DNA of 64,000 nt from positions 1 through 64,000 of the forward strand of contig OMZN01000041.1 of the NCBI GenBank assembly GCA_900315555.1, read 5' to 3'. Origin of the DNA: an uncultured Eubacteriales bacterium. GTDB taxonomy: Bacteria; Bacillota; Clostridia; Peptostreptococcales; Anaerovoracaceae. Under the pieces are notes generated by a model. It was not told the origin of the DNA. It did not search any database and saw only the letters and a program-made list of their open reading frames with translations. Position 1 is the first letter of the stretch, and each line of letters opens with the position of its first letter. Made by a program: the position numbers and the translations under genes. Positions 44,848-53,644 of the stretch are shown one piece after another.

Positions 44848-45131
44848 AAATCTTACCTCACAAGTATGACCCGTCCGCAGCGGGAAGCTGGTCCCCGGTT
44901 TCGCGCACGGGATAAAGTACATCATTTCCCTTACTATACCACAAAATGCGGGGCGTTGGGAAATGATCGGCGGCACTTGCCTGTTTCAGGGCCGCTTGAT
45001 TGTGATATAATTATAATGTTATGAAAAAAGTATTGTGCGCGGTGCATCATGCAGTGCGCCGCTGCAGAAAAAACATGCCAGAATGCAAACCAACATCACA
45101 GGATATCATGGGAAAGAGATGGTAAGACGTT
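44848..45131. other. Divergent intergenic region between iorA and the G3E GTPase
   Basis: On the minus strand TGGTATAGT (near 44943-44935) is a candidate extended -10 for iorA. On the plus strand TGATATAAT (45003-45011), itself followed by a second TATAAT (45012-45017), is a candidate promoter for the GTPase gene. No gene is visible. Confidence 0.5.
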
Positions 45132-46229
45132 ATGACAAAGGTAGATATTTTTTCCGGCTTCCTGGGCGCCGGCAAGACCACGCTGATCAAAAAGCTTATC
45201 GATGAGGCTTACGGGGACGAACAGCTGGTGCTGATTGAAAACGAATTCGGGGAGATCGGCATCGACGGCGGTTTTTTAAAGGATACCGGGGTCAAGATCA
45301 ACGAAATGAATTCCGGCTGCATCTGCTGCACGCTGGTGGGGGATTTCGGAAGAGCTTTGAATCAGGTCATTGCCGATTATGCACCGGACAGAATCCTCAT
45401 TGAACCATCCGGTGTAGGCAAGCTCTCCGATGTGATCATCGCAGTGCAGGATCTGCACAACGACCAGATCCAGCTCAACGGATTTACGACGGTGGTGGAT
45501 GCGACGCTGTGCACCATGTATATGGAAAATTTCGGCGAATTCTACGAAAACCAGGTGGCCAATGCCAGCTCTATCATCCTCAGCCGTACGCAGGATATGA
45601 GCGAGGAAGAGATCGAGGCATGCGTGCGCACGCTTCGTGCCATCAACAAGGAAGCCGCTATCGTCACGACACCGTGGGATCAGATCAGCGGCGCCCGTAT
45701 TCTGGAGACCATGGAGCAGAAGAAGACGCTTTCTGCCGAGCTGGACAAGCTGCGTGAGGAAGCCTATGCGGAGGAAGCGGCGCACGCCCACGAGCATGGC
45801 CATGATCATGAACATCATCACGGCCATGATCACGAACACGGCCATGATCATCACGATCATGAGCATGAGCACGAACATCACCACGATCACGATCACGAAC
45901 ATCACCATCATGAGCACGAACATCACCATCATCATCATGCGGATGAGGTGTTCCAGGATGTGGGTGAGGAAACCGCCAGGAAGTATACCAAGGAGCAGAT
46001 CCAGCAGGCGCTTGAAGGGCTTGAGGATGAAGCGGCCTGCGGCATGGTGCTTCGCGCCAAGGGCATCGTGGAAGGCACTGACGGCAGATGGATTCACTTT
46101 GATTACGTCCCCGGCAAACCCGAGGTGCGCAGCGGCAGCGCCGAGATTACGGGCAGGATCTGTGTGATCGGCACCGACCTCAAGGATGCACACGTCAGAG
46201 CGTTGTTTGGACTGGAACAGGAAGCATGA
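45132..46229 (+). CDS. Very His-rich G3E (CobW/COG0523) metal GTPase
   Basis: A 365-residue GTPase for metal allocation. It has Walker A GFLGAGKTT (residues 9-17), ENEFGEIGID, the metal motif CICC (63-66) and SRTQ (151-154) in place of NKxD, as in some G3E proteins. Residues 218-269 contain 33 histidines mixed with Asp, Glu and Gly, a likely Zn or Ni store. A C-terminal CobW_C-like region (RAKGIVEG...WIHFDYVPG) follows. The second G3E gene starts two bases after its stop. Confidence 0.88.
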   Translation: MTKVDIFSGFLGAGKTTLIKKLIDEAYGDEQLVLIENEFGEIGIDGGFLKDTGVKINEMNSGCICCTLVGDFGRALNQVIADYAPDRILIEPSGVGKLSDVIIAVQDLHNDQIQLNGFTTVVDATLCTMYMENFGEFYENQVANASSIILSRTQDMSEEEIEACVRTLRAINKEAAIVTTPWDQISGARILETMEQKKTLSAELDKLREEAYAEEAAHAHEHGHDHEHHHGHDHEHGHDHHDHEHEHEHHHDHDHEHHHHEHEHHHHHHADEVFQDVGEETARKYTKEQIQQALEGLEDEAACGMVLRAKGIVEGTDGRWIHFDYVPGKPEVRSGSAEITGRICVIGTDLKDAHVRALFGLEQEA

Positions 46230-46230
46230 C

Positions 46231-47172
46231 ATGGAGATACCAGTATATTTGTTTACAGGATTCCTGGGTGCCGGTAAGACAAGCTTCATCCAGGAAGTGC
46301 TGGAGGGGGAAGATTTCAATGCCGGCGAAAGGACGCTTCTCCTTCTTTGCGAAACGGGAAAAGAAAAATATGATCCGGCGCAGTTCGCCCGCCCCAACGT
46401 ATATATCGAAACCGTCAAGAAGGAAAGCGATCTGACCCGGGAGCGCCTGGAGGAAATGCAGGCAGAACACATGATCGAGCGCGCCGTTGTGGAGTACAAC
46501 GGCATGTGGATGCTGGAGACGCTGTTCCGCGCTATGCCGCAGGAATGGATCATCTATCAGGAAGTCATGTTTGCCGATGCAAAGACCTTCCTGATGTACA
46601 ACCAGAATATGCGGCAGCAGGCCTTTGACAAGATGAAGACGGCAGAACTGGTTGTCTTCAATCGATTCGACCGCAGCTATGACAAGAATGAATTCCATAA
46701 GATTGTCCGTGTGGCCAACCGGAAGTCGCAGATTCTGTATGAATACGGACCTGATGATGTGGAAGCGGATAACATTCCCGATCCGCTGCCGTATGACATG
46801 TCGGCTCCGGAGATCGATATCAAGGAAGAGTACTATGCGGAGTGGTATCGGGACATCAACGAAAACCCCCAGAACTATGACGGAAAACGACTGAAGGTCA
46901 AGGGAAGGGTGGCGATGGCCGGCGATCTTCCCAAGGGAAAGTTCGCTTTTGGACGCCACGTTATGACCTGCTGTGTGCAGGATATTCAGTTTGCCGGTCT
47001 GGCCTGCCATTATGAAGAGGACGAGGATCTGAAGACAGGTGACTGGGTGGAAATCAAAGCCAAAGTCAAGGTGGAGCCGGAGGAGGTCTATGAGGGGGAT
47101 ACCGGCCCGGTGCTTTACTGTTACAGTGTTGCGCCCTGTGCACCTGCAGAGCCTGAGGTAGCAACCTTTTAA
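46231..47172 (+). CDS. G3E GTPase fused to a YcgQ/TIGR03943-like domain
   Basis: A 313-residue protein whose first ~180 residues are a CobW-like GTPase (GFLGAGKTSF, NRFD) lacking the CxCC motif. The C-terminal ~110 residues (NPQNYDGKRLKVKGRV, FGRHVMTCCVQDIQFAGLACHYE, LKTGDWVEIKAKV) resemble the C-terminus of YcgQ-like TIGR03943 proteins, which work with YcgR permeases in zinc-linked functions. The CC pair at MTCC could bind metal. The start at 46231 lies just after the upstream stop. Confidence 0.75.
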   Translation: MEIPVYLFTGFLGAGKTSFIQEVLEGEDFNAGERTLLLLCETGKEKYDPAQFARPNVYIETVKKESDLTRERLEEMQAEHMIERAVVEYNGMWMLETLFRAMPQEWIIYQEVMFADAKTFLMYNQNMRQQAFDKMKTAELVVFNRFDRSYDKNEFHKIVRVANRKSQILYEYGPDDVEADNIPDPLPYDMSAPEIDIKEEYYAEWYRDINENPQNYDGKRLKVKGRVAMAGDLPKGKFAFGRHVMTCCVQDIQFAGLACHYEEDEDLKTGDWVEIKAKVKVEPEEVYEGDTGPVLYCYSVAPCAPAEPEVATF

Positions 47173-47240
47173 TGCGTCATGCCGGATAAGATGACGCCGG
47201 CAGGGTGGCATAGCCTTGCTGCAGCATTTTCTCATAGGCG

Positions 47241-47268
47241 TTGAAAAGCGTGCAGAACATGCTATAAT
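47241..47268 (+). promoter_or_regulatory. Promoter of 6S RNA
   Basis: TTGAAA (47241-47246), 16-base spacer, TATAAT (47263-47268); start predicted near 47275. Confidence 0.8.
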
Positions 47269-47274
47269 ACCCAT

Positions 47275-47477
47275 AGAGACAGCGCAAGCTGAAAATAAAT
47301 CCTGGGCTGTACGTCTGGAACTATATAATTCAACCTACATATTGTCGCAGGGAGCATGATCTCCCGGGATATGTCGAGCCTCCATAGAGTGGAAGACAGA
47401 GTCCCGGGACGAACGCACCCACCTAGTAGAATCTAGGGCGTGAATTAGTAGTTCTGACGGCACTTCGGGATTTTTTT
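47275..47477 (+). ncRNA. ssrS: 6S RNA (SsrS)
   Basis: A ~200-base RNA that binds and sequesters the sigma-A RNA polymerase holoenzyme. The 3' half follows the 6S layout: CGCACCCACCTAG, a CTAG-AATCTAG hairpin, GGGCGTGAA, and the closing strand ACGGCACTTCGGGATTT. The 5' closing strand AAATCC (47297-47302) pairs with GGATTT (47468-47473), and GCTGT pairs with ACGGC. An internal GGGAG/CTCCC hairpin lies near 47350-47365. The T run TTTTTTT ends the transcript. It fills the gap between the GTPase and dacF, whose 3' end it overlaps by two bases on the opposite strand. Confidence 0.82.
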
Positions 47478-48768
47478 ATTTCCGTTTTTTCTTCCTCGGT
47501 TTTGCATGCTTCCGCCGGCGTGTGACTGCAAGCAGGGCCGCCAGAATGATGACAGCGCCGGCACTGCACAGGAAAATGCGGAACATGCTGCTGTCCCAGA
47601 TGGTGAGGCGCTCTGCGCTCTTTATTTTCGTGCTGGCAAGCACCTGGCCGTTCTCCATCAGATCAATGGTGCCGATGGTCTCTCCTTTTTCGATGGGAAG
47701 CCGCATGTGTTTGATGCGGACTGCCGTCTTCAGGTTGTCTTTTGACACGGATTTGGGGACAATCACCGATAAGCTGCCACCGGAAAGTGAGGTCTTTACG
47801 TTTTTGATGCCGGCGACAGAGATACCGGAGGCCTGCACCGGCACCGTAACGGCGTGGTAATGATCATAGTAGTAATCCAGCAGCTTTTTGGTGTCTTTGA
47901 CCATATCTTCTGCCGTGCTGCCGTGCATGACGGCAACGATGAGGTGCATGCCCTTCTTCCTGCAGACGGTGACAAGATTGAATCTTGATTTTGTGATGTA
48001 GCCGCTTTTGCCGCCGATGACGCCGGGGTAGTAGTAATATTTCGTCCGGATCATCCGATGATTGTTCCAAAGGACACGCTTCTTTGATTTATTGGTCTTG
48101 GGGATGGTATAGGAGATGGTGCTGAAGATCTTGACGAATGTTTTGTTTTTCAGCGCCGCCTGCATGATGGCTGCCAGGTCCTGCGGCGTAGTATAGTGCG
48201 CCTTGTTGTAGAGTCCGTGCGGATCCACGAAATGAGAGTGCGTAAGACCGAGAGAATGTGCCTTGGCATTCATCTTCTTGGCAAAGCCCTTTTCGCTTCC
48301 TCCCGCATCCTCTGCGATGACCACAGCGGCATCGTTGGCACTGGCCAGAAGCAGGGCGTACAGCGCCTGCTCACGGGTGATTCTCTCTCCGACATCCAGC
48401 GCAATATGACTGGATTCCGGGTCAATGCCATAAACGGCGTTCCTGGAAACGGTCAAAACCTTGGAAAGATCGCCTTTCCAGGTTTCCAGCGCCACCAGCG
48501 CCGTCAGGATTTTTGTGCAGCTGGCAGGGTAATACCGATGCTGCCCTTTTTTGCTGTAAAGCACTTCGCCGGTGTCGGCATTCATGACGACGCCGGCGCT
48601 GGCACGGATTTTGACATCACGGTTTGTCTGCCGCGCTGCTGCCCGGCCAAAGGCGGGGGAGATCACAGGGGAGACCATCAGTGCGGCAATCAGTAGAATG
48701 GCTGCAAGACGAAGCAGCAGAGGCATGACGACACATGCGTTGTTTGAAATGATTTTTTTGTTGCTCAT
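47476..48768 (-). CDS. dacF: D-alanyl-D-alanine carboxypeptidase (DacF/PBP5-type)
   Basis: Penicillin-binding enzyme that trims pentapeptide side chains outside the membrane. The 430-residue product has a signal sequence (residues ~14-40), catalytic SCTK (Ser83-Lys86), SAN (143-145) and KSG (254-256), a C-terminal PBP5-like domain and an unusual C-terminal membrane span (~400-420) with a Lys/Arg tail. The ATG at 48768 has no Shine-Dalgarno; its promoter places the start on the A of ATG. A later in-frame ATG (48726) also lacks one. Confidence 0.9.
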   Translation of the reverse strand: MSNKKIISNNACVVMPLLLRLAAILLIAALMVSPVISPAFGRAAARQTNRDVKIRASAGVVMNADTGEVLYSKKGQHRYYPASCTKILTALVALETWKGDLSKVLTVSRNAVYGIDPESSHIALDVGERITREQALYALLLASANDAAVVIAEDAGGSEKGFAKKMNAKAHSLGLTHSHFVDPHGLYNKAHYTTPQDLAAIMQAALKNKTFVKIFSTISYTIPKTNKSKKRVLWNNHRMIRTKYYYYPGVIGGKSGYITKSRFNLVTVCRKKGMHLIVAVMHGSTAEDMVKDTKKLLDYYYDHYHAVTVPVQASGISVAGIKNVKTSLSGGSLSVIVPKSVSKDNLKTAVRIKHMRLPIEKGETIGTIDLMENGQVLASTKIKSAERLTIWDSSMFRIFLCSAGAVIILAALLAVTRRRKHAKPRKKKRK

Positions 48769-48774
48769 TCTACC

Positions 48775-48803
48775 ATTATCTATTTATTGTAAGCCGCGGT
48801 CAA
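48775..48803 (-). promoter_or_regulatory. dacF promoter, leaderless configuration
   Basis: Minus strand TTGACC (48803-48798), 17-base spacer, GATAAT (48780-48775), then six bases and the ATG. Confidence 0.7.
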
Positions 48804-48913
48804 GTGCTGATGCAGATCCGGTGCAGCACGCACGGGTGGAGACAGTTGTTGAATCCTGCCGCCGGACAGGGTAAAATAAAAGGGGTTTTACTGTGAATTT
48901 GGAGGATGTTTGG

Positions 48914-49423
48914 ATGGATAATATTGTTCTCATCGGCATGCCGGGCTGCGGCAAGAGCACCATCGGCGTGCAGCTGGCAAAATTGACCGGCTATGGATTT
49001 CTCGACTCTGACATCATGATTCAGACACACGAGGGAAAGCTGATCAGCGAGCTGATCGAGTCCGTCGGTTCGTGGGGATTTAACAAGATCGAAGAGGATC
49101 TCAATGCGACGATCGACGTGCATCATACGGTGATTGCCACCGGCGGCAGCATCATCTACGGAGAAAAGGCAATGCACCATCTGGGAAAGATCGGCACAGT
49201 GGTTTACCTGTCGCTGCCGATTCCGCTGCTGGAACAGCGCTTTCGGGAGGATGACAAGGCGGACATCTCGACAGACAGAGACAAGGATATCCGAACCATT
49301 TATGAGAATCGCAGAGAACTCTACGAGAAATACGCTGATCTGCAGGTAGAGGTCGGCGATGTGGATGACCGGCAGGCTGCTAAGCGCATAGCCGGTATTC
49401 TCAAAGAGAGGGGCGTTCTATGA
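48914..49423 (+). CDS. Shikimate-kinase-like protein
   Basis: A 169-residue P-loop kinase with Walker A GMPGCGKST (residues 8-16) and DSD (31-33) like AroK. The shikimate-binding Arg (normally in GFR) is Asn57 in GFNKIEE, and the third Gly of the GGG motif is Ser79 (GGS). True shikimate phosphorylation is therefore uncertain. GGAGG at 48901-48905 fixes the start at 48914. It overlaps the nitroreductase gene by four bases and no other aromatic-pathway gene is near. Confidence 0.75.
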   Translation: MDNIVLIGMPGCGKSTIGVQLAKLTGYGFLDSDIMIQTHEGKLISELIESVGSWGFNKIEEDLNATIDVHHTVIATGGSIIYGEKAMHHLGKIGTVVYLSLPIPLLEQRFREDDKADISTDRDKDIRTIYENRRELYEKYADLQVEVGDVDDRQAAKRIAGILKERGVL

Positions 49424-50142
49424 TAGGAATGAAGCAGGCTTATACCGAGCGGGTTTCGCGGCGCAGCTATACTAATCGTCCGGTCAGCCGCTCTGACCGG
49501 GAAAAGATCATGAAGGCTGCAGCCCAGCGCAGCGATGCCGGCGGTATACGCATCGTGCCGATCTTTGAAGACGGGAGCCCTTTTACGGCCAGCAGCGGCC
49601 ATGTGTTCTTCACGGGTGTACGCAATTACCTTGTCATGGCGGGGCCTGAGGCGGATCCGGATCTTCTGGAAAAAGTCGGTTACTACGGCGAAAGCATGGT
49701 GCTGCTGATTCAGCGCATGGGTATGGGCTCCTGCTGGGTGGCCGGCACCTACAACAGGAAAAAAGTAAAGGCGGCGCTGGCACCCGGAGAAAGGCTGGTC
49801 TGTGTCATTCCTTTCGGGCACGTCAAGCCGGAGCCGACGATCCGGGAAAAGATGCTGGCGAAAACGATCAAGCGCAGAAGGAAAAAAGTGCGGGACATGC
49901 TGGTAGCCGATGGCAGGCCTGAGAACTGGGTCGTTTACAGCGTCCGGGCAGCGACCCATGCGCCTTCTGCCATGAACCGCCAGCCGGTGCGTTTCATCTA
50001 TGAGGATGGTCTGGTGTCGGCGGTCGTAAAGCAGGAGGAGGAGACCGATCTGATCGATCTTGGGATTGCCAAGCTGAATTTCGAGGCCGGTGCAGAGCGC
50101 GGCCATTGGACATTCGGCAATGGCGCGCTCTACGAGTTATAG
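49420..50142 (+). CDS. Nitroreductase-family flavoprotein (TM1586 type)
   Basis: A 240-residue FMN protein of the nitroreductase superfamily formed by two half-domains. The N-terminal RVSRRSYTNRPVS, GYYGESMVLLIQRMGMGSCWVAGTYN and the C-terminal AATHAPSAMNRQPVRFIYE plus IDLGIAKLNFE are typical of the TM1586 group. Electron donor and acceptor are unknown. Translationally coupled to the kinase-like gene. Confidence 0.82.
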   Translation: MIGMKQAYTERVSRRSYTNRPVSRSDREKIMKAAAQRSDAGGIRIVPIFEDGSPFTASSGHVFFTGVRNYLVMAGPEADPDLLEKVGYYGESMVLLIQRMGMGSCWVAGTYNRKKVKAALAPGERLVCVIPFGHVKPEPTIREKMLAKTIKRRRKKVRDMLVADGRPENWVVYSVRAATHAPSAMNRQPVRFIYEDGLVSAVVKQEEETDLIDLGIAKLNFEAGAERGHWTFGNGALYEL

Positions 50143-50170
50143 ATTTTACCAATGGATTTGTGCAGAGAAA

Positions 50171-50197
50171 CAGGCAGCCTGAAAGACAGGCTGCCTG
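50171..50197. terminator. Terminator between convergent genes
   Basis: Perfect 11-bp stem CAGGCAGCCTG/CAGGCTGCCTG with loop AAAGA. It separates the nitroreductase (+) from the PFL gene (-). Flanking T runs are short on both sides. Confidence 0.75.
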
Positions 50198-50202
50198 CTG
50201 CT

Positions 50203-51561
50203 TTAGTTCTTGAGGCTCTGCACCGGAGCGGGAATTCTTCCGCCGCGCTGCATCATCTTGGCAGGAGATTTTGTGTTGACATGGAGGACGGGGCCGGTTC
50301 CCAGCAGACCGCCAAAATCCAGTTCTTCGCCTTCAGCAGCACCGATGGCGGGAATGACGCGCACAGCGGTGGTTTTGGAATTAATCATGCCAATGGCAGC
50401 TTCGTCGGCAATGATACCGGAGATGACATCCGCCGGTGTATCGCCGGGGATGACGATCATATCCAGTCCGACGGAGCAGACGGCCGTCATAGCTTCCAGT
50501 TTTTCGATGGACAAGGCACCGCTGCGGGCGGCAGCAATCATGCCGGCATCTTCGGTCACCGGGATAAAGGCGCCGGACAGACCGCCGACGTTGCTGGATG
50601 CCATCAGGCCGCCTTTTTTGACAGCATCATTGAGCATGGCCAGCGCGGCAGTCGTGCCGCAGGCACCGCACTGCTCCAGTCCGATTTCTTCAAGAATGTA
50701 GGCGACGGAATCGCCGACGGCCGGCGTAGGTGCGAGGGACAGATCCACAATGCCGAAGGGAACGCCGAGTGCTTTGCTTGCTTCAGTGCCGACCAGCTGT
50801 CCCATGCGGGTTACCTTGAAGGCAGTTCGCTTGATCATGTCGGAGACAGCGGAAAGGTCGGCTGTATCATCCATCTTGGCCAGTGCCGCACGGACGACGC
50901 CGGGGCCGCTTACGCCCACATTGATGACGCAGTCCGGTTCGCCGGGGCCGTGGAAGGCGCCCGCCATAAAGGGATTATCCTCCGGTGCATTGCAGAAGAT
51001 AACCAGCTTGGCGGCACCGATGCATTGCCGGTCGCTGGTCAGTTCCGCGGTTCGGCGGACGATGGAGCCCATGGTGCGGACGGCATCCATGTTGATGCCG
51101 GCCTTGGTGCTGCCGATATTGACCGAGGCACAGACGAGCTCTGTTTCGGAAAGAGCCTGCGGGATCGAGGCTATCAGCGCCTCGTCGCCGGCGGAAAAGC
51201 CTTTCTGGGTCAGGGCGGAGTAACCGCCGATGAAGTTGATGCCGATGGTGCGGGCAGCCTTATCCAGCGTCCTGGCATACTTGACCGGATCGCCGCCGGA
51301 GATGCCGGCCAGCATAGCGATCGGCGTAACGGATACCCGTTTGTTGACAATGGGAATGCCGTATTTTTTTTCGATGGATTCTCCTACGGCTACCAGGTTT
51401 CCTGCCTTGCGGACGATCTTTTCATAGACCTTTTCACATGCTTTGTCGATGTCTGCATCGGCACAGTCCAGCAGGGAGATGCCCATGGTGGTGGTGCGGA
51501 CGTCCAGATTTTCGTCCTGGATCATCCGTATGGTTTCTAAGATATCATTGGTGTTGATCAT
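50203..51561 (-). CDS. PFL-family protein (DUF711/UPF0210)
   Basis: A 452-residue protein of the UPF0210 family, related in fold to pyruvate formate-lyase but of unknown activity. Recognised by [15 protein letters not shown] at the start and long conserved segments such as [20 protein letters not shown] and [12 protein letters not shown]. It is almost always paired with a small ACT protein, as here, 14 bases downstream of it. The pair may be regulatory or metabolic; no function is proven. Confidence 0.92.
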   Translation of the reverse strand: MINTNDILETIRMIQDENLDVRTTTMGISLLDCADADIDKACEKVYEKIVRKAGNLVAVGESIEKKYGIPIVNKRVSVTPIAMLAGISGGDPVKYARTLDKAARTIGINFIGGYSALTQKGFSAGDEALIASIPQALSETELVCASVNIGSTKAGINMDAVRTMGSIVRRTAELTSDRQCIGAAKLVIFCNAPEDNPFMAGAFHGPGEPDCVINVGVSGPGVVRAALAKMDDTADLSAVSDMIKRTAFKVTRMGQLVGTEASKALGVPFGIVDLSLAPTPAVGDSVAYILEEIGLEQCGACGTTAALAMLNDAVKKGGLMASSNVGGLSGAFIPVTEDAGMIAAARSGALSIEKLEAMTAVCSVGLDMIVIPGDTPADVISGIIADEAAIGMINSKTTAVRVIPAIGAAEGEELDFGGLLGTGPVLHVNTKSPAKMMQRGGRIPAPVQSLKN

Positions 51562-51575
51562 CTGTGCTGCCCTCC

Positions 51576-51839
51576 CTAGATCCTGTGCATGGAATTGAAG
51601 ATATCCTCATGCATGACATGGATTGTCATGCCCTCAAGACGTTCCTGCAGTCTGGCCTGCAATGTTTCCAGCTGACAATTGATCTGGGCGATGTCGATGA
51701 TCATGACCATGGCGAACAGGTCCTGCATGACAGATTGACTGACTTCGATAACGTTGGTGTTGGCTTCGGCGCAGACGGTGCTGACTTTGGCCAGAATGCC
51801 GACCATATCTCTGCCGATGACGGATACAACTGCTTTCAT
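51576..51839 (-). CDS. ACT-domain protein (UPF0237)
   Basis: An 87-residue stand-alone ACT domain ([20 protein letters not shown]...[16 protein letters not shown]). The ACT fold usually binds an amino acid; the ligand is not known. AAGGAGG precedes the ATG at 51839. It is the standard partner of the downstream PFL-family gene and overlaps the radical SAM gene by four bases. Confidence 0.92.
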   Translation of the reverse strand: MKAVVSVIGRDMVGILAKVSTVCAEANTNVIEVSQSVMQDLFAMVMIIDIAQINCQLETLQARLQERLEGMTIHVMHEDIFNSMHRI

Positions 51840-52882
51840 TGGTGCCTCCTTGCGATGACAGCACGGTACTGGTGATCCGCCAGGGCCGCATCCTGCTTCC
51901 AGGAGAAGATGAGATCCGGGTGGGCCTGTTCCAGTGCTTTTCGGTTGCATGCCTTGTGCCCGACCATCGCATTGAAGGAATGCGGGTTGGCGTACAAGTC
52001 AATGGATGTTTTCTGGGCGCCGCCGTCTTGACTGAGCAGGGCGGCAAGCTGATTCTCAATATCTCTGTGTGCCAGCCGGCCTTCAACCAGCTGGCGGAAG
52101 GCAGGATGGTAATGGTGTGCCAGATCGGCTTCACCGTTGATCAGGTCGGTGCTCTTCAGACCGACACGAAGGATCCTGATGCCGGCATCCTCGAGGATCC
52201 GGTACATGGCGGCAGTAGTGTCGATCAGCACCTCCATGGACATGGGGAGATAACGTCCGTCCTTCAGCCAGCGTGCCATGGGGGTTCCCTCGAGCACGAC
52301 GGCCGGATAGAGCCTGGCCTGCGCCGGATGCAGCGAAGCGGCGCGGCGTGCGCTTTCGACAGCGCGTTCCGGTGTGTCTTTGGGAAGACCGATCATCAGC
52401 TGGATGCCGAGGGTGAAGCCGGCCTCCTGCACGGCGCGGCATGCATGGTAGATATCTTCCACCGTGTGTCCCCGCCGGCTGGCCGCAAGGACGTCCTCAT
52501 CGAAGGACTGGACGCCCAGTTCGATAACATCTACGCTGTGATGCCGCAGATGGCGAAGGACAGCATCATCAATATAGTCGGGCCGCGTCGAGAGACGGAT
52601 TTTGTCAATGCGGCCTTCATTTTTATAAGTCTCTGCCACTTCCAGGAGTGCGCTTTGCTCGTCCATAGGCAGCCCGGTGAAGCTGCCGCCGTAGAATGCC
52701 GCCTCGATGGAGCGGAGCCCGCGGCCGCAGAGCGTATCGAGATGGGACTCGATGATTTCCTGCACCTTGGCAGGATCCGGCGGTGCCGCCTGTGCCGTGA
52801 TCGTGCGCTGGTTGCAGAAGGCACACTGATGCGGACAGCCGGCATGCGGAATGAAGATGGGGATGATCGCGTGCTGCTTCAT
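51836..52882 (-). CDS. Radical SAM protein (Elp3-like)
   Basis: A 348-residue radical SAM enzyme with the cluster motif CPHQCAFC (C-x3-C-x2-C, residues ~16-23) and the elongator-type LSTRPDYID and ELGVQSFDEDVL blocks. It is shorter than Elp3 and lacks the acetyltransferase domain; the family is common in Firmicutes with unknown substrate, perhaps a tRNA or cofactor. Overlaps its neighbours by four bases on each side. Confidence 0.88.
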   Translation of the reverse strand: MKQHAIIPIFIPHAGCPHQCAFCNQRTITAQAAPPDPAKVQEIIESHLDTLCGRGLRSIEAAFYGGSFTGLPMDEQSALLEVAETYKNEGRIDKIRLSTRPDYIDDAVLRHLRHHSVDVIELGVQSFDEDVLAASRRGHTVEDIYHACRAVQEAGFTLGIQLMIGLPKDTPERAVESARRAASLHPAQARLYPAVVLEGTPMARWLKDGRYLPMSMEVLIDTTAAMYRILEDAGIRILRVGLKSTDLINGEADLAHHYHPAFRQLVEGRLAHRDIENQLAALLSQDGGAQKTSIDLYANPHSFNAMVGHKACNRKALEQAHPDLIFSWKQDAALADHQYRAVIARRHQ

Positions 52883-53541
52883 AGCGACTCGATGATCACA
52901 CCGCCGATATCGGTCAGCGGATAGCTTCGGAAATACTTCAGGGAATAGTCGTGGTGCAGGATGAATGATTCCATGGCGCGGAAATCAGGATGTGCGGCAA
53001 CATTGCCGTTGAAGACGATGGTGCCGCTGGTGCCCTCGCGATCCGCAAGCCGGCCGGCGGCGCCGCCGATAAAGCCGTAATCATAGGACGGCAGAAGGAT
53101 ATGGCCGCGGCGGATCAGGAGAACATCCAGTCCGTGCTGCTCTGCTGCTGCGGCGATTCCCCGGTCGGCGGTGATGATCGCATTCGGGTCGACGACCAGC
53201 GTGCTGCATCCTGCATAGCCCTGTTCTACGGCAATGCATTGAAGACCGGCCTTATGTGCTGCTTCCTGCAGTTCAGGTGCGGTGTATTTGGGATTGTGAA
53301 TGAAATATTTGCCTGTGCAGGCAGCGTTGTAGCATACATCTTCTGGATAAACCCCGCCTACCCTGGCGGGATCTCCGCAGAACAGACGTTCTCCCAAAGA
53401 GCAGAAGTAGAGATCTGCATGGGTGCGTATGGCTGCGGGAGCGGTGCTGCTTCCTGCAACGGGGCAGAGCTGATAGCCGTTCTCCTGCAGATAGTCCTGC
53501 AGCGGCCGGCCTGCCAACTTGGAAAGGTGTGCTTTTTTCAT
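52879..53541 (-). CDS. DUF6873-like GME-fold protein
   Basis: A 220-residue protein I match from memory to the DUF6873 family, with a guanidino-modifying-enzyme-like repeat pattern (LRSIEA-free; note VGGVYPEDVCYNAACTGKYFIHN, GYAGCSTLVVDPNAIITADRG). It is adjacent to the radical SAM gene as is common. I chose ATG 53541 (MKKAHLSKL) because the promoter -10 ends seven bases upstream; an ATG at 53550 lies within the -10. There is no Shine-Dalgarno. Confidence 0.68.
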   Translation of the reverse strand: MKKAHLSKLAGRPLQDYLQENGYQLCPVAGSSTAPAAIRTHADLYFCSLGERLFCGDPARVGGVYPEDVCYNAACTGKYFIHNPKYTAPELQEAAHKAGLQCIAVEQGYAGCSTLVVDPNAIITADRGIAAAAEQHGLDVLLIRRGHILLPSYDYGFIGGAAGRLADREGTSGTIVFNGNVAAHPDFRAMESFILHHDYSLKYFRSYPLTDIGGVIIESL

Positions 53542-53548
53542 AATGTTC

Positions 53549-53578
53549 ATCGTATCACAAACAGGCAGCGTCCTGCAA
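53549..53578 (-). promoter_or_regulatory. Promoter of the DUF6873 gene, leaderless configuration
   Basis: Minus strand TTGCAG (53578-53573), 18-base spacer, TACGAT (53554-53549) with an upstream TGA making an extended -10, then seven bases before the ATG. Confidence 0.6.
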
Positions 53579-53597
53579 GAGCGGGAACGGCAGACGG

Positions 53598-53626
53598 TTG
53601 ACAAATGAGAGATGCTGGATTATTCT
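53598..53626 (+). promoter_or_regulatory. Promoter of the Trp T-box/trpB transcript
   Basis: TTGACA (53598-53603), 17-base spacer, TATTCT (53621-53626). It diverges from the DUF6873 promoter 20 bases away. Confidence 0.85.
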
Positions 53627-53644
53627 GAAGACAAAGATAATATG

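Noticed and set aside
45780-45945. Repeat-like DNA resembling a tandem array or CRISPR
   Set aside because: It is the coding repeat of a His/Asp/Glu tract within an open frame, with no regular spacers.
50152-51540. Plus-strand frame (462 codons)
   Set aside because: Antisense shadow of the PFL-family gene.
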